Positions 43,673-54,300 of a stretch of 64,000 bases of DNA are shown here, one piece after another. The position numbers and the translations under genes were made by a program. Source of the DNA: CAZJCK01 sp964544635 (GTDB lineage: Bacteria; Zixibacteria; MSB-5A5; GN15; FEB-12); NCBI GenBank assembly GCA_964544635.1, contig CAZJCK010000001.1, positions 1 through 64,000 of the forward strand, written 5' to 3'. Position 1 is the stretch's first letter. Every line of letters starts with the position of its first letter. The notes beneath the pieces are model-generated. The model worked only from the letters and a program-made list of their open reading frames with translations. It had not been told where the DNA came from and searched no databases.

Positions 43673-45313
43673 TTATAACCCGGCTTCCAGTTCGACCGAC
43701 AACCGCGGCTGATCAAAGTCGGCCTCCGCCGACCAGCCGAGCGACAGCGTGATCGACCGTCCCCCGTTTCGCCCCTGCCCGGTCAACGACAATCCAAGCC
43801 CATACGACTGGAGGTACTGCTCGACCGTTTCCACGCCGCCGCCGGTCGCGGTCCGGCGCTCCGACGTATAGCCGGCATCATAGAACGCAAACAGGTAGCC
43901 GGCATCAAAACGCAGGCGCGGCTCGATGGTCCCGACCGCTGCCCGCAAGACGGCAAACTGCTCATTGCGGTAGCCCCGAATACTCCCCGGCCCGCCAACC
44001 AGAATCAGTTCCGACAGCGGGGGCAACTGTTCCGATGTCTCCAGACCGTTGTAGCGCACGCCCAACCGTCCGACCAGCGACGACACAACCGGCAGATACC
44101 AGTCGACCCGAACATCGGTCCTGGTATCGTTGAGGCTGCGGCGCGGTGGCGCCGCCACCAGGGTATCGTCGCGATATACCCGATTGGCATACGATATCTG
44201 CCAGCGCAGGTCGATGCCGGAACGTGGATTCAGCCGATCATCCAGGCTTTGCCGCGCCACCGTAAAGCCGGCCAGGAACCGTCGGTATCCCGCCACCGGC
44301 CCGCTCGGCTCCACCGTCTTCCAGCCGACGTTCACCCCGACCGAGAAAGACTCGAACAACTGTGACTCGGCAAGCAGATCGACCCCAAACTCATAGAAAC
44401 TGTCACGATAGTCGCGGGTCGCTACCGACAACCCGGCGGTGCCGGTACCGAGCAAAAAGATCGGCTGGCTGTACCCGACCTCGAACAGGTTGCGTCCCCG
44501 CTCACGCCGTTCCGATCGCAGGTCCGCCCGACGGCCGCCACCGAACAGGTTCAGCAGCGCCGCATCGAGAGTCCACACCAGTCCGGCCGGGTCATCAGGC
44601 AGATACCCGGCTGCCCCCTCGATTCGCGCGCTTTGTTTCTCGACAAACCGAAACGCCAGGTCGGCGCCGGTAAATCCCGGCCGAGGCCTGATATCCAGCG
44701 GCGGTACCAAATCAATAAAGGCAAGCTCCGCCGCCTCACGCCGCCAGCGCTCGATGTTCGCCCGGGTCACCACGTCGCCGCTGTCAATCGAGAGATACCG
44801 AGCGATCAGGCTTTCGTCCGTGCGCTCCAGCCCCACAAACGAAACCGACGTCACCCGGAGAACCGGTCCGGGTGTAATTGCCACCACCAGACTGATCTGA
44901 TGGCTGTCGGCGCGAACTGTCCGAACCGACGTTGTTGCATAGTAGTAGCCACTGTCCCGATACGGTTCGAGCACCAGTTCGGTTGCTTGCTGCACCGTTT
45001 CGGGCGTGAACGCCTTGTCGACATCATCAATGAGTACGCGACCGGTCGCATCGACCAGCGAGGTCAGCATTGAGCGCGTCCCGGCTTCGATCCGCACGCT
45101 GTCGCCGGTCACCGCAACATCCGATTCAAGGTAGCCCTCACCTTCAAGCAACAGCACGAGCGAATCGGCAAGGGCATCGTCGCCCATAACTGCCTCAGCG
45201 ACTGACCGCAGCGGTCCGGCATTTACCGGCGTCTCACCGACGAACTCAACCGTCCGGGCGCTGCCCACGCCGGACAGCATCAGGACACTCAGTAGTATGA
45301 CAACAAGCGGCAT
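43673..45313 (-). CDS. BamA/TamA-like outer-membrane protein (POTRA plus 16-strand barrel)
   Basis: From ATG 45311-45313 (TGATG overlap with the upstream stop; TTG one codon earlier) it has 546 residues. There is a signal peptide, about two POTRA-like units (about 35-205, with VLRVTSVSFVGLERTDESLIARYLSIDSGD as the clearest) and a C-terminal Omp85 barrel with VGGPGSIRGYRNEQFAV, the VRG-F/Y loop-6 motif in the form SIRGYR, ending LSVELEAGL. The length suits a two- to three-POTRA TamA or TpsB-like protein, not BamA itself. It is coupled to the giant barrel gene upstream, which may be its client. Confidence 0.88.
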   Translation of the reverse strand: MPLVVILLSVLMLSGVGSARTVEFVGETPVNAGPLRSVAEAVMGDDALADSLVLLLEGEGYLESDVAVTGDSVRIEAGTRSMLTSLVDATGRVLIDDVDKAFTPETVQQATELVLEPYRDSGYYYATTSVRTVRADSHQISLVVAITPGPVLRVTSVSFVGLERTDESLIARYLSIDSGDVVTRANIERWRREAAELAFIDLVPPLDIRPRPGFTGADLAFRFVEKQSARIEGAAGYLPDDPAGLVWTLDAALLNLFGGGRRADLRSERRERGRNLFEVGYSQPIFLLGTGTAGLSVATRDYRDSFYEFGVDLLAESQLFESFSVGVNVGWKTVEPSGPVAGYRRFLAGFTVARQSLDDRLNPRSGIDLRWQISYANRVYRDDTLVAAPPRRSLNDTRTDVRVDWYLPVVSSLVGRLGVRYNGLETSEQLPPLSELILVGGPGSIRGYRNEQFAVLRAAVGTIEPRLRFDAGYLFAFYDAGYTSERRTATGGGVETVEQYLQSYGLGLSLTGQGRNGGRSITLSLGWSAEADFDQPRLSVELEAGL

Positions 45314-48300
45314 CAAAACTGCGCCACCACCTCCCCCCGCGCGGTAATACGCGCCGTGCGATCGTCGGCGTGACGGCCGCTGATCCGTAAGCGCGCCCGC
45401 AGGTAGTCCCGCAAGTCGCGACGGAAGTCCAGCGACCAGATAGCGCCGCGGCGGCCACTCCGGTTTTCCGTCAGCAGGTACGGCACGAAGCCGCCCGGGC
45501 CGGTAAGATCCTGTGCATACAACTCCAGCGACGAACGCAGCTCTCCCCGCCCGAACAGGCGCAGTCGGCCGGCCAGTTCCCCCGAAATGATATCCGAACG
45601 CAAGCCGGTGGCGGCGTCGGCCCGACGCACATTCCCGCGCAGGCTCACCTCGCCCTGCGCTATTCGCCGACCGGCACGCACATTCAGCACAACACCATCG
45701 ACAATACCGCCACCATTGAAATAGGCGTCCCGATCCGATTCAAACCGCTCGACCCCTTCCTCGAAAAAGAATGCGCCTGCCGCCTGCTTCAACTGCACGG
45801 TGTAGCGTACGTCGTCCTTCAATCGCGGCGTACCGGCCACCTCGCGCAATTCCCGGTCCGACCCGTACGACAGGTTGATCGCCCAGAAGCGGCCGGTGCG
45901 CAGGAGTCGCAACTCGGCGTCGTACCGCCGGACCTGGAACTGGTACGGTTGGTCATCCGACGAATAGAACGGCAGCAGCCATAACAGGTCGCGCTCCCCC
46001 TCCGGCTTCAACTCTTCCTCGATCGTCGAGTTGAATCGAACCGCCGCCATGCTCCCATACCTGGAGAAGCTGAATCCTTTCTCTCCCCGTCGGACCAGCG
46101 ACTCATCAGAGAGAATCTCTTCGACCTGGATGAAATTGCCGTCCGGATCAGGAATGAACCGTCCATCCTCCTCGATAAACTGCCCCTGGCCCGGATCGAC
46201 CTCGATATATGCGATCCCCCGCGCATTGCGCGACTCCTCCGACAGCACATACGAGGCGCTGGCATTCAATCGCCGCGCCAGGTCGTCATACTGAAGATTA
46301 AGGCGCGACAGGAAGCTCGACTCATCGGCATTCTCGCGCGTCAGCCATTGGTATGTCAGGATCGTCTGGATGTTCAGGTTACCGAACCGTCGATCGCCCG
46401 ACGCGGCAAATCGGTTGCGATCAAGCTCTTCTGACCACGCCGCCGTCAGGGTGTCCTGTACGAATCGCTCGAAGGTGAGTCGATTGCCGAAAACGTCAAC
46501 CCCACTTGTCCATTGCAGGAACCGCGCTCCCGTCTTTGAGCCGGTATAGTGATTGGTACGGTGATCATACGCCGCCCCCGCCAGCAGCGTGAGCGGTCGC
46601 GCAATTCGATAGGCAACGTTGGACGACGCCGTCGCACTGCGGCCACCGGCGCTCTCGCTCGTCAGCTCAGCCTCGGTTGCATCGACATCGATGGAGACAT
46701 CAAGCCCCTCATACCCGGCCGTCCTCAGCCCGCCGCCAAATCGAAGTGCACGGAAGCGTCCCGGGTACTGCACGAACCCGAAGCGGGGCCGGGCCGCCAG
46801 CGATGCGACCGGCAGTTGCGCTTCGGCCTGGTGCCACTGCTCGTCGGCATCGAGGCGACTGGTATCCGGCAGCAGGAAGTCACGGCGAAAGTCGGCCCGG
46901 TTGAACCGCTGCGGTTCATTGAAGCGCCGATCCAGCAGGTGGAAGTTGTAACTCACATGTCCCGGCCGCCCGTTTGACAACCAGTCGCGCCGATAATCGG
47001 CGCGAACGAAATTGCCGCTGTTGTCGTCGTCGTCCATCGCCGACCACAAATTGCGATCGAACCGGCTGTGCCGCCACTCCGCCGTCAGGCGGCCCAGGGC
47101 GTCGTGCCGGTAGGCCGCCCGCGTGGTGACAAACTCGCTCCGCTCCGGTAACGGCACGAAGACGATCGGGGCATAGTCGCCGGCGCCGACGCCCGCAAAC
47201 GTATAATTGTTGTCGCCGCGAAAGCGGTAACTCCCTTGCCCCGCGCCCACAAAACTGAACTGCACCGAGTACGCCCCGTTGCCGCGACCGACAAACACAA
47301 AGACCGAATCCGGCAGGCTGTCGCTCACCAAGTCGTAGCTGCCCAAGCTGTCGATACCGATCCCCGACCGCACCGCCGCCATTGGATCATCTCCCGCCGC
47401 TCCCAGCAGCCCCCGATCGACGTCCGACAACTCCCCTGCGACCAGTTCGCTGCGGTCGTCCCCTTCCCGGAGCCATTCGACCTGCACGATCAGCGACGAA
47501 TCGCCTGACGCCACCCCGGCGCCGCCGGCAAACAGCTCTTCGCGATACTCATCGGCCGCCGTTTCATAGTCGATCTCGATGCGACTGCGACGGTCAATCG
47601 GGTGATTGACATTAAATGTTATGCGGCCGGTCGGATAGTCCATGATGTAGTCCTTGTCGCCGCCTCGCTGCAACTGCCGACCGTCCAGCCAAACCTCTTC
47701 CGATCCCGGCACGATTGCGGTCACCTGTGTCCCCTGTGCGACCCGGTACGGCCCCTGCACGCCGTCGCGGCCGACGAACTGGACGCGCGCGAATCGACCC
47801 TTCGGACGCGCCGCCAGGCCATTCACCGACCATTGCCGCTGTCGAACGTGCACCGTCGCGCCCGACACCCGTCGCTCGTGCCGCCCCGCCTGTGACAGCG
47901 GCGAGGCAATACTGATATCGCCGATTTGCGCGATCACCGACGGTGACCGCAGCTGCAGGTTCACCCGCTCCAGTTCCGACAAGCGTGAGTTGCTCGTGCC
48001 ATACGTTGGATCATACCCTCGATCGGTCACCGCCCCGCTGATCTCGACACTTTCCGTCAAGTGGCCGGAAATCCGCAGATCGAGGGCCTGGTTAAAGTCT
48101 GAACCGCCGCCTGTCGTGCTGTTGAACCGAAACGCCTTCGATCCCGTCAAGCTGATATCCGAGAATGCCCCCGGCTGCACCTGGCCTGTACGGTCTCGGT
48201 CTTGCGACGCTTCATCCGGCCGACGTCGCGTGGTCGATTCGACCGATGGAATGTCGACCCCATAACTCCGCTGCAGCCATCGTGGCATCGGACGATACAC

Positions 48301-48552
48301 TACGACGACGGTATCTTCCCCCGCCACCGTCAAGCGACCCAGCTCGAAGGCGCCGATCGTATTGTTGAAGGAGTACGCGGTGCGATCGATCACGGTACCG
48401 TTGATCCACACCGAATCGGAATGTTCGATGATGAAATTACTGCCGATGAACAGACGATCGGGCAGGCTTGCGCCCGAGAATTCGTGCCGCCGCGCCTCAG
48501 CCGACCCCGCCCCCAATAACCAGACTGCGATGATGAGTAGACAGGTGCGCAT
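45313..48552 (-). CDS. Giant SprA-like outer-membrane barrel protein, family unassigned
   Basis: A 1079-residue protein with a signal peptide (to AEA). The N-terminal region has the ALDLRISGHLTESVEISGAV block and the SEEVWLDGRQLQRGGDKDY IMDYPTGRITFN module, which strongly resemble two SprA modules of the window's sprA (VTLNGRRLTRGDDYRIDYNFG). The rest is alternating beta-strand-rich sequence with Arg-rich turns, as in large outer-membrane barrels, ending GEVVAQF with a terminal Phe. I do not recognise a named family. Its stop overlaps the BamA/TamA-like gene (TGATG), suggesting joint assembly or function in translocation. Confidence 0.75.
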   Translation of the reverse strand: MRTCLLIIAVWLLGAGSAEARRHEFSGASLPDRLFIGSNFIIEHSDSVWINGTVIDRTAYSFNNTIGAFELGRLTVAGEDTVVVVYRPMPRWLQRSYGVDIPSVESTTRRRPDEASQDRDRTGQVQPGAFSDISLTGSKAFRFNSTTGGGSDFNQALDLRISGHLTESVEISGAVTDRGYDPTYGTSNSRLSELERVNLQLRSPSVIAQIGDISIASPLSQAGRHERRVSGATVHVRQRQWSVNGLAARPKGRFARVQFVGRDGVQGPYRVAQGTQVTAIVPGSEEVWLDGRQLQRGGDKDYIMDYPTGRITFNVNHPIDRRSRIEIDYETAADEYREELFAGGAGVASGDSSLIVQVEWLREGDDRSELVAGELSDVDRGLLGAAGDDPMAAVRSGIGIDSLGSYDLVSDSLPDSVFVFVGRGNGAYSVQFSFVGAGQGSYRFRGDNNYTFAGVGAGDYAPIVFVPLPERSEFVTTRAAYRHDALGRLTAEWRHSRFDRNLWSAMDDDDNSGNFVRADYRRDWLSNGRPGHVSYNFHLLDRRFNEPQRFNRADFRRDFLLPDTSRLDADEQWHQAEAQLPVASLAARPRFGFVQYPGRFRALRFGGGLRTAGYEGLDVSIDVDATEAELTSESAGGRSATASSNVAYRIARPLTLLAGAAYDHRTNHYTGSKTGARFLQWTSGVDVFGNRLTFERFVQDTLTAAWSEELDRNRFAASGDRRFGNLNIQTILTYQWLTRENADESSFLSRLNLQYDDLARRLNASASYVLSEESRNARGIAYIEVDPGQGQFIEEDGRFIPDPDGNFIQVEEILSDESLVRRGEKGFSFSRYGSMAAVRFNSTIEEELKPEGERDLLWLLPFYSSDDQPYQFQVRRYDAELRLLRTGRFWAINLSYGSDRELREVAGTPRLKDDVRYTVQLKQAAGAFFFEEGVERFESDRDAYFNGGGIVDGVVLNVRAGRRIAQGEVSLRGNVRRADAATGLRSDIISGELAGRLRLFGRGELRSSLELYAQDLTGPGGFVPYLLTENRSGRRGAIWSLDFRRDLRDYLRARLRISGRHADDRTARITARGEVVAQF

Positions 48553-48573
48553 CGACCGGCTCCATCGACCGGG

Positions 48574-49575
48574 CTATTCGTACACGATGCGACAAAGCAA
48601 CACCCGGTTGTTGCCGGTATCGACAATCACCAGTCGATCGGTGCCGATTGCGGCCAGGTCCGACGGCTGCTTGAGCGGTTTGTCCGACCCGGTCAGCATC
48701 TTGGGCAGGACCGCCACGATCTCGCCGTAATCGTCGAGCAGGATCAATTCCGCCGTCTCCTGATCGATCAACCAGTAGCCGTCGCGATTCGCCGTCACCC
48801 CGACCGGATAGCCCAATCGGCGATCGCCCAGTTCATCGATGAAATTGCCGTCGAGGTCATACCGCACCAGTCGCCCGTTGTCGGAGTCGCAGACAACGAA
48901 GCGCCGCTGACGGTCGAGGATGATCTTGGTCGGCGACTCCACCTGCCCGCCGGAGTATCCGAAATCCCCGATCAACCGTTGAAACTGCCCGGCCTGGTCG
49001 AACACGATGATCTCGTTACGCTCCGGGTCGGTCACCCAGGTCTCGCCAAACGACGTCACCGCCGCCGACATCGGATTACCGAAGCGCAGCGGATCTTCCG
49101 GATCGACCAGGCTGATCTGGTCGACATACTCGAGGTGAGAATTGTAACGGGCGACGCGGCGGTTGCCGTAGTCGGCCACCAGAATGTTCAGGGCGAAATC
49201 AACCGCCAGGTACATCGGACGGTTGAATAGTCCCGTCTGGGCACCGAAGCCGCCGGCATCGTCGAGCACGGCAAACGTCGTATCGACCTTCAGCACGCGA
49301 TGGTTGCGGGTATCGGAAATGTAGAGGCCATCGGCGCCGTCGTACGCCACCCCGGTCGGGCCGCGCAGCGGCGTTTCGATCAGCCGCCCGACCAGTTCAC
49401 GCTCCAGAACCAGGGCGGCCGGTATGTTGGCCGGCTGGAGCCTCGTCCCACGTTCCTGCCCGGCCGGCTTTCCGCCACCGGCGCCGCCGCCACAGGACGC
49501 GGCCACAAGTAAGACGGTGAGAATGGCAGGCGCCGCCTTAGAAACGCGCAAACACCGAAACCTGAAGATTTTCAT
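48574..49575 (-). CDS. NHL-repeat beta-propeller lipoprotein
   Basis: From ATG 49573-49575 it has 333 residues; a TTG at 49551 (AGG about 8 nt upstream) is an equal candidate and gives a cleaner signal peptide. The lipobox is L-V-A-A-S-C. The mature protein is a six-bladed propeller of NHL units, such as GPTGVAYDGADGLYISDTRNHRVLKVD and PMYLAVDFALNILVADYGNRRVARYN, with the last blade DLAAIGTDRLVIVDTGNNRVL. Such propellers bind proteins or carbohydrates. It follows the DUF5683-like pair and overlaps the upstream gene by 38 bp. Confidence 0.88.
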   Translation of the reverse strand: MKIFRFRCLRVSKAAPAILTVLLVAASCGGGAGGGKPAGQERGTRLQPANIPAALVLERELVGRLIETPLRGPTGVAYDGADGLYISDTRNHRVLKVDTTFAVLDDAGGFGAQTGLFNRPMYLAVDFALNILVADYGNRRVARYNSHLEYVDQISLVDPEDPLRFGNPMSAAVTSFGETWVTDPERNEIIVFDQAGQFQRLIGDFGYSGGQVESPTKIILDRQRRFVVCDSDNGRLVRYDLDGNFIDELGDRRLGYPVGVTANRDGYWLIDQETAELILLDDYGEIVAVLPKMLTGSDKPLKQPSDLAAIGTDRLVIVDTGNNRVLLCRIVYE

Positions 49576-50344
49576 ATCCGAGAAATGGATCAGACGATAC
49601 CTCGTATCCCCAATACGTCGACTCACCGACGTCGTTGAAGCGGCTGTTGGCACGGCGCACATCCAGCGCCGCATCGATCATTGAGACCACCCGGTTGACG
49701 ACCATGCCGAGAATCATGAAGTTGGAGCGACGTTTCAGTTCGTCGCTGTCGTTGCGCAGTTCGCGATAGGCGAGACGCTGCGATTCCGACTGCCACTGCC
49801 AGCTGAACTGACCGTTGGGATCGTAATACGGGCGATCCCGGTCGGACACGCGCCCGGCGGCATTGTAATCGTGCGTCGAGGTGTAGAACCCGACCATCTT
49901 GCGCGTGAACTCATCCATACCGTCAAGGGCGATGCCGGCATGCTCACCGGCGTAGCGGATGTAGTCATCCTCCTTGTCGTCGGCCGCCACCCGGAAACCG
50001 ACGAAACCGGCCCAGAACACTGCTTCCGCCGCCCAGAAGTAGCGCGCCTTCTTCGTATTGCCGACATAATACTCACCCATCCCCGGCAGCAGGAACGAAT
50101 AGAGCAACGCCTGGCGCAGGGACTTTCGCTGCGGGCCCGCCGCCGCCGGCTCTTGCACGCCGCCATCCTCGCCGCCGACATCAAACTCGTCATCATCACT
50201 GGCCAACATCCGGTTGGACGCCAGCACCGGGCTGGTCAGATTCATCCGAAACGACTCCTGCACCGGTTGCGACTCCAGGTCGATCGCCATCGACGGCGCT
50301 GCCAGGAGCAGGATGGATATTGCGACTATCGCTGTATGCTTCAT
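49538..50344 (-). CDS. DUF5683-like membrane protein, paralogue 1
   Basis: A 268-residue protein with signal peptide (to SMA), an acidic linker, then the DUF5683 core: SLRQALLYSFLLPGMGEYYVGNTKKARYF with hydrophobic segments to about residue 130, a soluble Tyr/Arg-rich stretch, and a final hydrophobic helix (FMILGMVVNRVVSMIDAALDV). It pairs with the next gene, which shares this architecture. The function is unknown; DUF5683 proteins are common in type IX-secreting bacteria. It ends VSVFARF, so an outer-membrane location is possible. Confidence 0.78.
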   Translation of the reverse strand: MKHTAIVAISILLLAAPSMAIDLESQPVQESFRMNLTSPVLASNRMLASDDDEFDVGGEDGGVQEPAAAGPQRKSLRQALLYSFLLPGMGEYYVGNTKKARYFWAAEAVFWAGFVGFRVAADDKEDDYIRYAGEHAGIALDGMDEFTRKMVGFYTSTHDYNAAGRVSDRDRPYYDPNGQFSWQWQSESQRLAYRELRNDSDELKRRSNFMILGMVVNRVVSMIDAALDVRRANSRFNDVGESTYWGYEVSSDPFLGYENLQVSVFARF

Positions 50345-50359
50345 GCTTTCCCGATGCTC

Positions 50360-51286
50360 CTAAAACTGGTATGAGAACCGCACCATCGGCGTGTCCTTCC
50401 AACTGTGATAGCTGCGCAACTCCGGTGTCACCTTAATGCGGCTGAACTCCGACGGATCCTTGTCCAGGCCTTCATTGATGCTCCGGGTTGTCAGGTATGC
50501 CTCGAACGCCGACACCAGGTGGTTGGCAATGATCACGTAGAGCATCTTGGTCGAATTGTCGTACTTTTCATCGGCATTGAACCGCATCGTATTGTACATG
50601 TCGCGCATGGCCGACTGCGGCACCGTCGGCGGCTCCGCCGGTTTGATTCGCGGCGGCGGATCGGTCACGCTAAAGCTGTCAAGCGTTTCACCGCTTTGCA
50701 GCCGGGCGTCGGCCCATCCCCACGCAAACTGGTCATACTTGCCCGTCATTTCATAATACTGCTGAGTCTTGGTTTCAGGCAAGTGATGACTGATCTCAGG
50801 GCAGTTGCAGTCGGGTTCGGTATTCGCCGAATCGTCATCATTCCACCCGTACGCCCACTGGAGATATTCATCTTCATAGCGCTCCCGCGACCAGTTGGCG
50901 TCATTAAAAGCCTCGAACTCGTCGGTCAATTCGTCGCCATCCTTGTCGTACTGAACGTGCAGGTACCAGCTCAATGCTTCGGCGCCGGCAAACACAAACG
51001 GCTTCCAGCGGTTGCCGTAGTACCACTGGCCCAGCCCCGGCACCGCCAGCGACAGCACGAAGGCCTTGAACGGCGACTTACGCTTCGGGCCGTCATCTTC
51101 ATTGAACAAGTCGGTGCCCATGTCGCCGGTCATCGGCGTATCATCCTGGCCGTAGCCGATCGAATAGCGCAGTTCCAGCTCCGCCTTATCAAACACCGAC
51201 AGTTCGTTCGCCGGCGCTTCGCTGCCGGCCGTCGACGATACCAGCGCCAGGACTATCATCGATGCTGTGATGTATATCGTCTTCAT
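50360..51286 (-). CDS. DUF5683-like membrane protein, paralogue 2
   Basis: A 308-residue protein with a signal peptide (to TAGS), an acidic segment, and the same core as its neighbour: KSPFKAFVLSLAVPGLGQWYYGNRWKPFVFAG. It has a calcium-loop-like DKDGDELTDEFEAFNDANW and a C-terminal helix (KMLYVIIANHLVSAFEAYL). It ends MVRFSYQF, a terminal Phe as in outer-membrane barrel proteins. A GAGGTG site precedes the ATG. It lies between the M6 protease and paralogue 1, in tandem, consistent with gene duplication. Confidence 0.78.
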   Translation of the reverse strand: MKTIYITASMIVLALVSSTAGSEAPANELSVFDKAELELRYSIGYGQDDTPMTGDMGTDLFNEDDGPKRKSPFKAFVLSLAVPGLGQWYYGNRWKPFVFAGAEALSWYLHVQYDKDGDELTDEFEAFNDANWSRERYEDEYLQWAYGWNDDDSANTEPDCNCPEISHHLPETKTQQYYEMTGKYDQFAWGWADARLQSGETLDSFSVTDPPPRIKPAEPPTVPQSAMRDMYNTMRFNADEKYDNSTKMLYVIIANHLVSAFEAYLTTRSINEGLDKDPSEFSRIKVTPELRSYHSWKDTPMVRFSYQF

Positions 51287-51304
51287 GCTGTCACCTCATC
51301 TGCT

Positions 51305-54300
51305 TCAGCGAATAATGGCAATGTCGGTAAAGGCATGGTCGCTGTCACCATCAAATTCCGCCTCCAGGATACATCGATACACCCCCGGCGTGACACTGCT
51401 GCAATCCCAGACCACCTCGTTGTCGATATTGGCTGTCGTGCCGCCGGCAAAGCGTACGATCTCCTGCCCGGTCAAATCATACACGATCAAACTGACCGAC
51501 CGCGCTTCCTTACCGAGCATGTACCGGATCGTCGTCGAGCCGTTCAACACCGGGTTGGGATAATTGTAAAATTTTTCATCGGCGATACTCACGCCCAGGT
51601 TTGGTTTGGCCGGCAGCATCGCTTCGTCGAAAACAAAGCTGCCCGAGGGATCGGCGCCACCCATCGGCCAGTAGGCCAGTTCGCTACGATCCGGAACGTG
51701 CCATAAATAGAACCAGCCGTCGGCGCCGAGATAGCCCAGCTTGCCACCGGTCGTATCTGCCAGCCAGACCGCCGACCCGGCCCCCTGCTCGCCGCCGGAA
51801 AGCGGAAAACCGTACGTTTCATCCGGGCCGAACGAATACATGTTGCCGAGCAGGGTCGGGAAAACGATATCCGGGCGATCATCCACATCGGTGGAGGCAA
51901 TGATCGGCGCCGAGGTTACCGGATCGATCGGCGCAAACTGCGGGTCCTGGGTTATCTGCAGACCGGTGTTGAACTCGATCGGGAAATCGGTCAGCGTGGT
52001 CAATTCACGGTTAAAGGCGTGCACGCTGTTAATACCTGCCGCGACTACATCCGGATAGCCATCGGAATCGACATCGCCGATCACCACGTTGGCCGAAAAC
52101 TCGGCGTCGGTTTCGCGCTCGGCATAGACCGATAGTGGCAACGATGTTGCCGTCGTATCCACCGACAGGCACAAGACCTGCCCGAACTGCGAGGTGACCG
52201 CAACCTCCGGAACTCCGTCGAGATTGAGATCGGCAACCGCCGGGCCATAATTGTAGTAACCGTTCAAGCGCAGGGTATCGACGATACCTTCATGATCGAT
52301 ATAGTAAAATACCGTCGTCACACCCGCATCGGAACCGTTGACCAGTGTATCCCCGGCAACCACGATCAGGTCGAGACCGATGCGGGCAATTCCATGATAT
52401 GTTTCTTCGTCCAGTTGAGTTACAATATCCTGACTGCCCAGCGATTTGCCCACAGAATCAATGTATAAGACCCCTTCATTCGTTAAGCAATAGAGGCGCT
52501 CTCCAAACGATAGTGCGATGGGAAAACCATCGGTACCACCAGTGAGAAACTCTCGATCAGCGTTGCCGTCGTCGTCCGTATCCACAGTACTATAGTAGAA
52601 TATGCGTGAGGCTTCGCTGCCGACTGCGACCAGCTTGGTTGTACCGCCATCAAAACTTCCGGTTACAGGTCCGGCCGTAATTGTATCCGCAAGCAAGTTA
52701 AAGACGAACGCCGGCACCGGGTAGAGCGAGTCGTTCACGCTCGACAACGCCCGGTTGCGCACGGTCGGGCAGGTATCGCACAGGAAACGACTACCGTCGG
52801 TTCGAAAGGCCGCGATCACACCCTGCGACGCCACGATTATCTCATCAATGCCGTCACCGTCCAGATCATCGGCTATCGGCAGCAGGGCAAAGACCGGATT
52901 GCCGACACGCACCGGGAAACCATCGACCAAGCCATCAACCGACACGTCAAACCGTATCACCGAATCAGTCACCTGGGGAATGCCACCGGCGACGAGCGTA
53001 TCGCGACGGATGTCGGTTATCGAGATGCGACTGTTGTTGCCGGTATTGTCGTATGTATTGGGGTTGCTGTTGGGCGTGATCCGATCGTTCCGATCCTCGC
53101 GGAACATATCGTCCTCGCTGCCGAACCCGGCCCGATAGTTCGGTCCGAAGTTGGCGAAGCCGTCGGCCTCAACCAGTCGAATAAACCGCTGCTTGCCGTT
53201 CCATTGCAGATGGTTGTCGTCGAAATTGTTCCGGCCGTTGCCGTTGAAATCCTGGCCGATCACCGCTTCGTCGACATGGTAGATCAGCACTCCCGACCCC
53301 GGCATGAGCTCATCGAACTCACCGGTCAGGTTGCGATCCAGATCCGATGGTCCTTTGATTACCGACGTTGTCGAGTCGGCCAACAGCGCTGTCTCCTTGC
53401 CGTCGATGTCGGGAATCCGGTTCTCGATCAGGTAGTACTCGTTTTCCGAGATCGGCACGCGCGCGATCTGTATCCCTTCGGATACCACGTTGGCAGCGAC
53501 CAGGCGGATATCGTCCCCCTTCCGGAAGTCGACGACCTCCTCGAAACCGAGGAATGCCCGCGACCAGGCGCACGGATAGACCGGAATGGCGCCGAATGTC
53601 CGGCCGGCATCGCCGCCAATGAACTCGATGCCGGTACCGAAGCCGTTGTTGTCCATAAGAGCGAAGTCACCGAGGCGACTGAGAAAACTGCGCGTGCTGT
53701 ACAGGTCAACCAGGCCCAGCTGGTGCCCGAACTCGTGTGCCAGCACGGCATTGAGGGCGACTGAACGATTGTCCTGCCACGCCCGTTCCGGCATCAGCAA
53801 CGCCGTTCGAACATAGTGCGTGTCAATCGTGATACCGTTGTCATGAATCGTCTCGAGCGAATCACCAAACGAGATCCAGCCGGTGAACAGATCAGAACAG
53901 GTATTGAGCAACACGTTGTTCTGCTGATCCGACCCGGCATGAAACAGGAAGATGGCATCGTAGTTCGCAAAGTTGAGGCCGGCTTCCGCCGTATCGGCAA
54001 GCTGGATACAGTCGATGAAATAGTTCTCCAGTCCCACCACTACCGAATCAAACGCCGTCGCGCCCGGCAGCGCCGTCAGGCAGGCGCCATAGAATGCCAT
54101 CTCCCGCGGCAACTGGTAGACCGAATCGCTCACCTCGGGATAGATATCCCATTCAAGCGTGATCTTTCCGTGCGACACCGTCTCCCAGTAATGAGAGAGC
54201 GACGCCATGTGGGCGCTGAAGTAGTCCGCGTTGTGCGGCGCTGGATCGATGAAATGACCCACCTCGGCAAGATACGCCGCGGTATCGACCACCGGATCGA

